Source: an uncultured Eubacteriales bacterium (GTDB lineage Bacteria > Bacillota > Clostridia > Christensenellales > CAG-314). Taken from it: 24,895 nt of DNA. Of the stretch, positions 1-7,500 are shown piece after piece (the first letter of the stretch is position 1; each line of letters starts with the position of its first letter). The position numbers and the translations under genes are program-made. The stretch spans positions 1 through 24,895 of the forward strand of contig URET01000017.1 in assembly GCA_900546875.1 (NCBI GenBank), read 5' to 3'. The notes below the pieces were generated by a model. The model saw nothing but the letters and a program-made list of their open reading frames with translations. It made no database searches and was not told the DNA's origin.

Positions 1-106
1 TAAAGTTAAGTAAAGCGCTGTCGGACTTCGGTTGTTAAGAGCCGGAGTGTAGCGATAGGGCAGTTAATCCTAAAAGCAGTGAGATAAAACAGCCGTAAAG
101 TTAAGC
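1..106. other. Window-edge stretch with no gene seen
   Basis: I see no supported gene here. The decamer TAAAGTTAAG occurs at 1-10 and again at 96-105. The stretch is probably the end or downstream part of a feature that starts outside the window, since a terminator follows directly. Confidence 0.4.
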
Positions 107-132
107 AAAAGCCCGGTCATGCCCGGGCTTTT
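107..132. terminator. Bidirectional intrinsic terminator
   Basis: A perfect 10-bp stem, AAAAGCCCGG (107-116) with CCGGGCTTTT (123-132), closes a six-base loop. The flanking A and T runs let it end transcription in both directions: the minus-strand natB transcript and whatever comes in from the left edge. Confidence 0.85.
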
Positions 133-197
133 ATATGTATCAAAGCTTTGTTTTCAGATTTATACGTAAATAATGAAAGTACAAAAGTGTATTCATG

Positions 198-1355
198 TTA
201 GTAACTGAACAGGATCTTTTCCTTTTTGAACAGATAGGATAAGAACAGACATATTCCTACAAATACAGCCACAGAGGATATGATTGATATGATCAGATTC
301 AGCGGTATCAAAGAAAATGTAAATACGGATTTCATTATTGCAGTGCAGTTATAGACCGGTATAAGGTAGTAATACCATTCGACAGGGACGTCTTTATAGG
401 AGGCGATGACGGAACACAGTAAACCGCAAATATATAAAGGCATGGATAAAGCGTTAGCTTCTTTGATTGTTTTAGCCAGAGTACCGGCTATACAGAAAAG
501 CGAGACAGAAATCAATGCTACGCATACGATGGCTGCAAGCAGGACAAGGTAATCACCGAAGCCGTAAGTTACTGTGGTGCTGCCGGCGCCTAATATATTG
601 GCAAAAGAATTCATGGAAAACGACATTCCGATAAACGAGCTGATTGCGGTGGCCAACGAAATTACGGTACTGGACAACACTTTGGAAAAAATGATCTGAC
701 TTCTTTTGATTGGGGTCATAATAAGTGTAGCAAGGGTACCTCTTTCCTTTTCGCCGGTAATGCTTTCAGAGGCGACGTTCATAGCGTTTGCAAAAAGCAT
801 AATGACGACCATCATAGGCAGTAACATGGAGATCATCATGATAACGGATCCGTTGGCTTTGGCGAAATCTTTGGATTCGTTTATGGCAAAACGTGAAATA
901 TCGATCCCTTCCTGCTGAAGCATGAACTGTTGATAAATACTGAGGGCGGATGTCACGCGGGAATAGGCTGATGCGGAATTTGTATCGGAGGAATCCATGT
1001 ATACTGAAATAGTGAGTTTATTATCGACGAGGCCGAGGGATTCAACATAGAGATCGATTTTGCCTTCGGAGATGAGTTTTTCGGCGTCGTTTTCGGAGAT
1101 TTTATCGCTTTTCACTATTTCCACATTGAGATCAGCGATTTCCCAAATTGGATCGAGTTCGCTTATGTCGCCGTAAACATAGATCACAGAAGTATGTTTG
1201 GTTATATCGGAAGTTAGATCGCTAGAGATGTTGCCGAAAAGAGTGTAGAGGATAAAAAGAAGTATACCGGGCAACAGTATTGTCGTAAAAATCAGGCGAG
1301 GATCGCGGAAAATTTTATCCAGTTCCTTTTTCATTAATTTAAAAACGTTTTTCAT
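198..1355 (-). CDS. ABC-2 type permease, NatB-like
   Basis: This 385-residue membrane protein is the permease half of an ABC-2 transporter. The N-terminus is basic and amphipathic (KKELDKIFRDPR), with a first membrane segment at about residues 21-43. A large extracytoplasmic domain follows to about residue 170, and then a C-terminal block of about five hydrophobic segments. Between segments the sequence ITGEKERGTLATLIMTPIKR is typical of the NatB/YhaP group, which acts with NatA in Na+ or drug export. The start codon overlaps the upstream ATPase stop by four bases (1352-1355), so the two are translationally coupled. The true substrate cannot be read from sequence. The fold is clear; the sodium assignment is only by family resemblance. 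Confidence 0.85.
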   Translation of the reverse strand: MKNVFKLMKKELDKIFRDPRLIFTTILLPGILLFILYTLFGNISSDLTSDITKHTSVIYVYGDISELDPIWEIADLNVEIVKSDKISENDAEKLISEGKIDLYVESLGLVDNKLTISVYMDSSDTNSASAYSRVTSALSIYQQFMLQQEGIDISRFAINESKDFAKANGSVIMMISMLLPMMVVIMLFANAMNVASESITGEKERGTLATLIMTPIKRSQIIFSKVLSSTVISLATAISSFIGMSFSMNSFANILGAGSTTVTYGFGDYLVLLAAIVCVALISVSLFCIAGTLAKTIKEANALSMPLYICGLLCSVIASYKDVPVEWYYYLIPVYNCTAIMKSVFTFSLIPLNLIISIISSVAVFVGICLFLSYLFKKEKILFSY

Positions 1356-2143
1356 AGTATCGACCTCCGGGAGTTTTCGTATTCCGTACAGATGTTAAAA
1401 AATGCTTCTTCCATATCGTCGCCTTTGTACGTTGCAATAATATTTTCTGGAGAGTCGCTTATGATCAACCTGCCGTCAAGTATAACGCCGACCTTGTCGC
1501 AAAGCTTTGCAACAAGCGACATTATGTGAGTAGAGATAAGAATGGTTTTTCCTTTGTTTTTAAGTTCTTTCAGGTAATCGGTGACAAGCTTGGCTGTGAC
1601 GACGTCCAGACCGTTAGTAGGTTCGTCAAAGACAAGTATGTCGGGATCATGAACCAGGGAAATGACTATTGAAAGTTTCTGCTTCATGCCCTGAGAAAGC
1701 TCGCCTACCTTGACTTCAGCGTATTTATCTATGCCGAATTTATCGAACAACTCGCACTTTCGCAGAGAAGCTTTTTCGGAAGGGATATTGTATAATCCCG
1801 AGAAAAACGTAAAAAGATAATTGGGTGTGAAATTTTGTTCGAGTTTAAGATCGCTTGTAAGAAAAGCCATTTTTCTTTTAACGCTTATATCATCAGTAGT
1901 ATCAATGCCGTCGATCAGTATTCTGCCGGTATCGGGCTTGATGAGGGTAGCGATACATCTCATTGCAGTGGTTTTGCCTGCACCGTTGGGTCCGAGCAGT
2001 CCGTAGATTTCGCCGGGATAAGCGTCAAAACTGACGTCGTTGACTGCGATCTTCAGTTTATCGGAAGTCTTGTTGAGAGCCATTTGCTTACGCGATAAAC
2101 GAAAGGTTTTAGTTATGTTTTTAACTTCGATAGTATTATCCAT
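1352..2143 (-). CDS. ABC transporter ATPase, NatA-like
   Basis: This 263-residue ATPase powers the adjoining permease from the cytoplasmic side. Walker A is GPNGAGKT at residues 51-58, the ABC signature LSQGM at 149-153, and Walker B LVFDEPTNGLD at about 170-180, followed by an H-loop region ISTHIM. All motifs are intact and the length is normal for a single-domain importer/exporter ATPase. A Shine-Dalgarno site (GAGGA in the gene's sense) lies just before the ATG at 2143. The gene is first in a two-gene minus-strand operon with the permease and overlaps it by four bases. Subfamily placement beside NatA/CcmA-type export ATPases is inferred from the partner permease. Confidence 0.9.
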   Translation of the reverse strand: MDNTIEVKNITKTFRLSRKQMALNKTSDKLKIAVNDVSFDAYPGEIYGLLGPNGAGKTTAMRCIATLIKPDTGRILIDGIDTTDDISVKRKMAFLTSDLKLEQNFTPNYLFTFFSGLYNIPSEKASLRKCELFDKFGIDKYAEVKVGELSQGMKQKLSIVISLVHDPDILVFDEPTNGLDVVTAKLVTDYLKELKNKGKTILISTHIMSLVAKLCDKVGVILDGRLIISDSPENIIATYKGDDMEEAFFNICTEYENSRRSIL

Positions 2144-2339
2144 ATTAAATCCTCAAAAACAGTCTTTATAGATTTTAACATATAAAGGTTTATTTGTAAA
2201 GTTAATTTATTAAAAACGGTTAAACAAAACTAAACCTTAATTAAATATAGGATTAACGAAAGTTTAATCTTTTTCCGTTAAGATAAGAGCATAAATAACA
2301 ATTCCTCCTTAAATATCGGGCCGTGTGTAAGGGGTACAT

Positions 2340-2520
2340 AATCCGGCGTGTCCTGCAGACACAGGCTCAGACTTCAACAAGTTCTTGCGCCCGACCCGCA
2401 AGACTTGATAACATATAAGGCAATGCCGCAGATCGATGTAGGTTTAAGGCTAAGCCTTAATATATCGGTGTGCGGCGTTGTCGTATACTATAACAGAGCG
2501 GTAATTAATTCCGCTCTTTT
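2340..2520 (+). ncRNA. Putative structured RNA with terminator, unassigned
   Basis: This intergenic segment packs several stable hairpins and ends in an intrinsic terminator, as an independent small RNA would. Hairpin A pairs GTGTC (2348-2352) with GACAC (2358-2362). Hairpin B pairs CAAG plus TCTTGCG (2378-2389) with CGCAAGA plus CTTG (2397-2407), with one bulged T. Hairpin C is long (2419-2482): a 12-bp base with G-U pairs, a middle helix, and a perfect 7-bp tip TTAAGGC/GCCTTAA around loop TAA. The 5' end is not defined and may begin near 2290. I do not see SRP, RNase P, tmRNA or T-box signatures. 6S RNA or the raiA-type RNA are possibilities I cannot test here. Confidence 0.55.
2495..2520 (+). 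terminator. Intrinsic terminator of the putative RNA
   Basis: AGAGCGG (2495-2501) pairs with CCGCTCT (2511-2517), with loop TAATTAATT and a short T run through 2520. The polarity matches plus-strand transcription. Confidence 0.75.
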
Positions 2521-2577
2521 CAATTCTGAAAATTTTTAAAAATTTCTGAAAAATTTGAATTAAGCGGTATAAAACAG

Positions 2578-2605
2578 TTGACAATATAAAATATAGGAGT
2601 ATAAT
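2578..2605 (+). promoter_or_regulatory. Vegetative promoter of hsp20
   Basis: A perfect -35 TTGACA (2578-2583) and a perfect -10 TATAAT (2600-2605) are separated by 16 bases. Transcription would begin at about 2612, within the CIRCE operator, and give a leader of about 95 bases before the hsp20 ATG. Confidence 0.85.
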
Positions 2606-2609
2606 AGAG

Positions 2610-2636
2610 TTAGCAATCAGGAGCAAAGAGTGCTAA
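2610..2636 (+). promoter_or_regulatory. CIRCE operator (HrcA binding site)
   Basis: TTAGCAATC (2610-2618), nine bases, then GAGTGCTAA (2628-2636) matches the CIRCE consensus TTAGCACTC-N9-GAGTGCTAA with one mismatch. It sits on the predicted start site, which suits repression by HrcA (established knowledge for class I heat-shock genes). Further half-site-like sequences follow: CTGCTAAC near 2652 and TGATTGCTAA at 2672-2681, the latter an exact inverted copy of 2610-2619. Confidence 0.85.
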
Positions 2637-2706
2637 CAATCAAATACAAAACTGCTAACACGTAAATCGAGTGATTGCTAATAAAAAAGGATTTCGGAGG
2701 TAAGTT

Positions 2707-3129
2707 ATGAGATATTATCCTATTACTATTAGAAAACATGATGTTGATTTTGATGATTTTGACGATATGTTCAAGCCTTTCTGGGGTGAAGGACGTCGCA
2801 GTCTGATGCGCACGGATATCAGTGAGAAGGAAGGGAAGTATCTTCTTGAGATGGAGATGCCCGGATTTGAGAAAAAGGACATAGAAATTGCCGTAGAAAA
2901 CGGATATCTTACGGTTACGGCAAGGAAGTGTGAAGATAAGGAAGAGAATGGTGAAGGCAAGAATTATCTTCGCAGGGAGAGGAGATGCGGAAGCATGAGC
3001 AGGAGTTTTTATGTAGGCGACGTATCGGAAGAAGATATAGCCGCGTCATATAACAACGGCGTGCTCGAAATAGTGGTTCCCAAGGAAGAGGAGCAGAAGC
3101 CTCAGCGCAAGCAGATAGAGATAAAATAA
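2707..3129 (+). CDS. hsp20: Small heat-shock protein, Hsp20/alpha-crystallin
   Basis: This 140-residue ATP-independent chaperone would hold unfolding proteins in the cytoplasm as an oligomer. The alpha-crystallin domain runs from about residue 35 to 130. It opens with the typical DISEKEGKYLLEMEMPGF, contains IEIAVENGYLTVTA, and ends with the conserved NGVLEIVVPK. A C-terminal IEIK resembles the I-x-I oligomerisation tail. The acidic N-terminal arm is short. A strong GGAGG (2696-2700) precedes the ATG. A consensus promoter and CIRCE operator lie upstream and a terminator downstream, so it is a single-gene heat-inducible unit probably controlled by HrcA. Confidence 0.95.
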   Translation: MRYYPITIRKHDVDFDDFDDMFKPFWGEGRRSLMRTDISEKEGKYLLEMEMPGFEKKDIEIAVENGYLTVTARKCEDKEENGEGKNYLRRERRCGSMSRSFYVGDVSEEDIAASYNNGVLEIVVPKEEEQKPQRKQIEIK

Positions 3130-3218
3130 ATATGACATATTAGAAAACAGCCCGGTTTACTTCAGCTTCCATAGGGAATTTTCATCGCTGAATAATAAGT
3201 AAAGAATAGTAAAAGTAT

Positions 3219-3260
3219 AGCGCACTATACCTTGCAAGCAAGGCAGTGCGCTTATTTTAT
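3219..3260 (+). terminator. Intrinsic terminator after hsp20
   Basis: An extended hairpin pairs AGCGCACT (3219-3226) with AGTGCGCT (3245-3252), with an inner CCTTGC/GCAAGG helix, followed by a T-rich tract. It ends the hsp20 transcript about 90 bases past its stop codon. Confidence 0.8.
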
Positions 3261-3309
3261 TTTTACTTTAAATAATATTATTAAAGATAAACTGCAATTT
3301 AAGGGAGTT

Positions 3310-3864
3310 ATAACGTTACAAAAAAACTTTTGACTGCAAAAAACGAAATGAATTGTTTGTTTGGCTTGCGGAAAATGTGATAAAGAAAGTGAATGTTGGA
3401 TAATTGTAAAGCGCGCAGCCCGCAAAACGATAATACATTTTGGTATATAGACGAGTTGAAGAAGCAATGTGTTTTGGTGGATAGACAGCACTACAAAACG
3501 CCTGAAGACGGAATTGTCGCTCAAAAATTAGTATCGGGAAAGAAAAAAGTTTATGGTCGGAACTCCTCTAAGAGCGTTACACAAGACTTGAAAAATCAGG
3601 ATTAATGACAGAAGCAGGACGTGCGTTCTGCCCGATATGTCTGCAAATGGTTTTGTAACGGACAGTGAAAACAAAATGCGTTGAAGGCAGATAAAACGTA
3701 CGGAAAAATTTAATAATTTTCTGCCATTGTATCAACGGGTACGCACAGATACAATTCAAAAGAAGAAAAAGCAACGCGATTTATTTGATAGCAGATTGCA
3801 AAAATATATCGAAAATACAAAGAAGGGTATTATGTACTGCGAACGGAACGATAACGGACGATAA
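3310..3864 (+). pseudogene. Decayed YdeI/OmdA-family gene
   Basis: No long frame remains, but reading across frames recovers the order of a YdeI/OmdA-type protein. The pieces are VWLAEN, CDKESECWIIVKR, QNDNTFWYID, VEEAMCFG plus WIDSTTKRL (the family GWIDS motif, split by a one-base loss near 3480), EKSLWSELL-stop-ERYTRLEKSGLMTEAGR (stop TAA at 3569-3571), then FLPLYQRVRTDTIQ and LQKYIENTKKG, ending NDNGR and TAA at 3862-3864. At least five frameshifts and several stops show it is dead. YdeI-like proteins have been linked to resistance to cationic peptides; here no product is possible. The start is approximate. Confidence 0.82.
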
Positions 3865-3907
3865 TTTAACCGGTTTATAAATCACAATTTGACAGGTAAT
3901 TAAAAAG

Positions 3908-3940
3908 AGCGAAGGATTCTGAAATTCTTCGTTATTTTAT
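3908..3940 (+). terminator. Probable terminator after the YdeI-like pseudogene
   Basis: GCGAAGGATT pairs with AATTCTTCGT (one G-U pair and a wobble end) around CTGA, followed by TATTTTATTT. It lies about 45 bases past the pseudogene stop and is probably its original terminator. Confidence 0.6.
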
Positions 3941-4023
3941 TTCTATTGGAATTATGCGTAACCGGGTATTTTTTATTTGAGAAAACGGAGAGGTTTTGAG
4001 GCCTACGTTGTTCGGATGTATTG

Positions 4024-4053
4024 AAAGAGGAGGAAAGAGGAGGAAAGAGGAGG
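4024..4053 (+). repeat. Three tandem copies of a purine decamer
   Basis: The unit AAAGAGGAGG occurs three times in perfect tandem, then GGAAATGA. Each copy resembles a Shine-Dalgarno site, but the ATG that follows opens only six codons. The array may be slippage-prone DNA. Confidence 0.8.
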
Positions 4054-4145
4054 GAAATGACGGCACTTACAGGCTGACATTATTTTATACATGCACAATA
4101 AAATGTATGTGAAGGTGACGGTCGGAAAAATTTTTATTGAAAGTG

Positions 4146-4174
4146 TTGAAAGATAAAGGCAAATATGGTATAAT
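4146..4174 (+). promoter_or_regulatory. Predicted cas operon promoter
   Basis: TTGAAA (4146-4151) and TATAAT (4169-4174) are separated by 17 bases. It is the best plus-strand promoter upstream of cas9 and would give a leader of about 340 bases that crosses the whole tracrRNA gene in antisense. A second candidate, TTGACA (4213-4218) with TATCAA (4237-4242), lies downstream. Confidence 0.65.
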
Positions 4175-4357
4175 ACTGAGAAAAGTCGTCTGAAGCGACC
4201 GACAGCGGATTTTTGACATAATATTAGTTTTCAGGATATCAAGTACGTCATAGGATAACAGACGGTAATATTTTTATCAGACAGCGAAGCAGAAGAGCAA
4301 GAGTTTATAATTAAGAGAATAAAAGATTTCAGAAAGACGATCTGAGAAAAGAAGACG

Positions 4358-4479
4358 AAAAAAAAGATCCGTTGAAAACGGATCAAAAATACACATCGTG
4401 TATAACCGGAGACCGGCGGGTTGGAAAAAACTTATTTGAACTGATTGTGTTATCCTGAACGGTAATCAAACATTCAAGT
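4358..4479 (-). ncRNA. tracrRNA of the type II CRISPR system
   Basis: Read on the minus strand, an anti-repeat at about 4474-4434 is complementary to the array repeat. It forms a 28-bp upper helix with one G-U pair, then a small bulge, then a lower stem where TCAAAT pairs with the repeat start GTTTGA. After it come AATAAG, a GC-rich hairpin near 4407-4425, a perfect ATACAC-GAT-GTGTAT hairpin (4403-4389), and a terminator hairpin GATCCGTT/AACGGATC (4384-4366) followed by eight Ts (4365-4358). The predicted length is about 122 nt. tracrRNA pairs with pre-crRNA, allows RNase III processing and holds the guide in Cas9 (established). The 5' end is inferred from the promoter. Confidence 0.9.
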
Positions 4480-4485
4480 AAGTAT

Positions 4486-4514
4486 ATTATACAACAAAAG
4501 AAGGAGAGTGTCAA
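4486..4514 (-). promoter_or_regulatory. tracrRNA promoter overlapping the cas9 start region
   Basis: On the minus strand, TTGACA (4514-4509) and TATAAT (4491-4486) are separated by 17 bases, a perfect vegetative promoter. The -35 box lies between the cas9 Shine-Dalgarno site (4502-4506) and its ATG (4520), so RNA polymerase bound here covers the cas9 translation-start DNA. Confidence 0.9.
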
Positions 4515-4519
4515 GCGAA

Positions 4520-7500
4520 ATGGATAAGAAATATTATATTGGTGCAGATATAGGAACGGAATCTGTCGGTTGGGCTGTAACTGATGAAGATTATAACATA
4601 CTTAAAGCACGCGGAAGGGAATTATGGGGAAGTTATTTATTTGATAAAGCGGAGAGCGCGGCAGAAAGGAGACTTTACAGGAACGCACGCCGGCGTACGG
4701 CAAGGGTCAGACGACGTTTGAATTTATTGCAGGAACTGTTTGCTGAAGAAATAAGCAAAGTTGATCCTTTATTTTTTATCAGACTGAACAACAGTTCATT
4801 ATTCACGGAAGATAAGGACGGAGTGCTTACTTCAAAGGATGCTTTGTTTGCAGACGAGAAATTTTGTGACAAAGATTATTTTAAGAAGTATCCGACCATA
4901 TATCATTTAAGAAGCGGGCTGATAAAGGGAGAAGTGGATGATATAAGGCTTTTTTATCTGGCGGTGCATCATATAATAAAGTATCGCGGGCATTTTTTAT
5001 TTGAATTGCAGAATTTCAGTTTGGGGAACAGTGAAATAATACGGGAAAAGTTTTATTTGATCAATGCATTTTTAAGTGACAGAGATATGCCCGTATTAGA
5101 TTTGTCTGATTTGGACAAGGCCATAGACGAACTCAAGAAGAAAGAAGGGTCGAAGAGAAGCAGGCAGAAATTATTGACGGATATACTGCATACAGGGAGT
5201 GAAAAATCACTCACGGCTGTTGTAAAGGCGATAACCGGAGGGAGTGTCAAACTGAAGGAGTTATATAATATTGAGGAAGATAATGAAAAGATAACGAGTT
5301 TTTCTTTTGAAAAATCAACTTTTGAAGACAATGATATGCCTGCGATAGAGGAAGCTGTGGGGATAGACGAAGCGGTATTGGTGCGTGAGCTTAAAGCGAT
5401 ATACGATTGGTCGGTATTATGTGAGATAATGGGAGAGGAGACATACGTTTCTTTTGCTAAGGTAAAGATTTACGAAAAGCACAGGGAGGATCTGGCTTGG
5501 CTCAAGAGGTATATCAGGGAGAATTGTCCCGAAAAGTATACCGCAGTGTTCCGAAACAAAAACGGGAAAGACAATTATGCTGCTTATGTAGGCATGGACA
5601 AGCAAAAGAGGGTTTCAAAATGTACGAGAGAAGAATTTTATGCATTTCTCAGAAAAGAGGTGGAAATTACGGATAAAAAGGTACTTGCGGAAATAGAAAG
5701 AAGTAATTTCATGCCAAAGCAGGTATCGGAAAAGAACGGAGTTATACCTTATCAGGTACATTTGACTGAGCTTAGGAAGATACTTGATGAGGCAGAGAAG
5801 AAGTTTCCTTTTCTTAAGGAGAAAAAAGACGGGAAAACAGTGGCAGAAAAAATAATTATGCTTATGACTTTCAGGATCCCTTATTATGTCGGACCGTTAC
5901 ATACTCAGAGTGATTTTGGTTGGTCTGTACGTAATCCCGGGTACGAGAAGGTAAGCATAACGCCGTGGAATTACAGTGAAGCCATAGACGAAGACGCATC
6001 CGAAGAAAAGTTCATACGTTTACTGACAAAGAAATGCACGTATCTGAAGGGAGAGGATGTATTACCGGAAAATTCGTTGCTTTACAGTGAATTTGCTTTT
6101 TTGAACGAACTGAACAATCTCAGAATAAACGGTGAAAAAAGTGAAGAAGCAAGGAGACTGATATATGAGTATGCGAAGACTCATAAGAAGGTCACGCTGA
6201 AAAGTTGTCTGGCGTTGCTGATCCGGAACGGGTGTATACCTGCCGGGAGCGGGAAGGAAATATTCAGCGGAATAGACGATGACTTCAAGCGGAGTCTGAA
6301 GTCTTATAACGATTTAAGTTTTCTTGGAGAGAAAAGGTATACACACAGTGAGATGTGCGAAAAAATAATAACCTGGTTGACACTTATATCCGATAAGCAC
6401 AGATTTGAAAAGCGGCTCCGTCGGGAATACGGCAAAATTCTTACGGAGGAAGAGATCAAGAAGCTGAAGAGTCTGAATTATTCCAAGTGGGGAAGATTGT
6501 CTGAAAAGCTGTTGGACGGTATCACGAGCGCGAGGTGTACAGATGAAAACGGTGAGTGTCTGACGATAATAGAGGCTATGCGCAAAAAGGGAGAGAATTT
6601 CATGCAACTGATGTCTGACAAGTACGGATTTCAGGACGCGATCCGGGAATATAACAGTGAAAGCGAGCAGGACGAAAAGGTGACGTACAAAAAGGTTTCG
6701 GCATTATATTGTTCGCCTGCAGTGAAGCGTTCAATATGGAAGACGATAGAGATTGTAAAAGAAATAGTAAAGATACAAGGGAAAGATCCTGCAAAAGTGT
6801 TTATAGAAATGGCGAGGGAAGTCAAAGACGGCAGCATGAAAGGAAGCAGGACAGTATCGCGTAAAGATCAGTTGTTGGAATTGTATAAGAACATAAAAGG
6901 TGAGGAAAGAGAATGGATTGCCGAAATAGAACAAACGCCGGACGCAAAATTTAACAGTGATAAGCTTGTATTATATTACAGGCAGCTTGGAAAGAGCATG
7001 TATTCCGGAAAAGACATCAGTATAGATGAAGTATTTGACACGAATATATGCGATATAGATCATATATATCCGCAGTCCAAGATCAAAGATGACAGTTTGG
7101 ACAACAGGGTACTTGTGTATAAGACTGAAAATCAGGGCAAGCAGGATAAATATCCGATTGCCGAAGACATACGCGTGAAAATGACGCCTTTTTGGAAGAT
7201 GCTGAAGGAAAGGAAGCTCATCAGTGACGTTAAGTTTGAAAGACTTATCCGGAGGACGCAGCTGACACAGGATGAATTGAAAGATTTTATAAACAGACAG
7301 TTGGTTTTTACGCGTCAGAGCACTAAGGCAGTTGCTCAATTGCTTAAAGAAATGCTGCCCGATACAGAAATAGTATACGCCAAAGCGGGAAACGCAAATG
7401 ATTTCAAATCGGAGAACAATATAATAAAGATACGGGAATTGAATGATCTGCATCATGCGAAGGATGCTTATATCAATATAGTGGTAGGCAACGTATATAA

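Noticed and set aside
2348..2539. Plus-strand 63-codon frame
   Set aside because: It lies over the hairpins and terminator of the putative RNA and has no ribosome site or familiar content.
4508..4519. GTG at 4508 as the cas9 start
   Set aside because: It almost abuts the Shine-Dalgarno site, and the ATG at 4520 gives the expected MDKKYYIG start with Asp at position 10.
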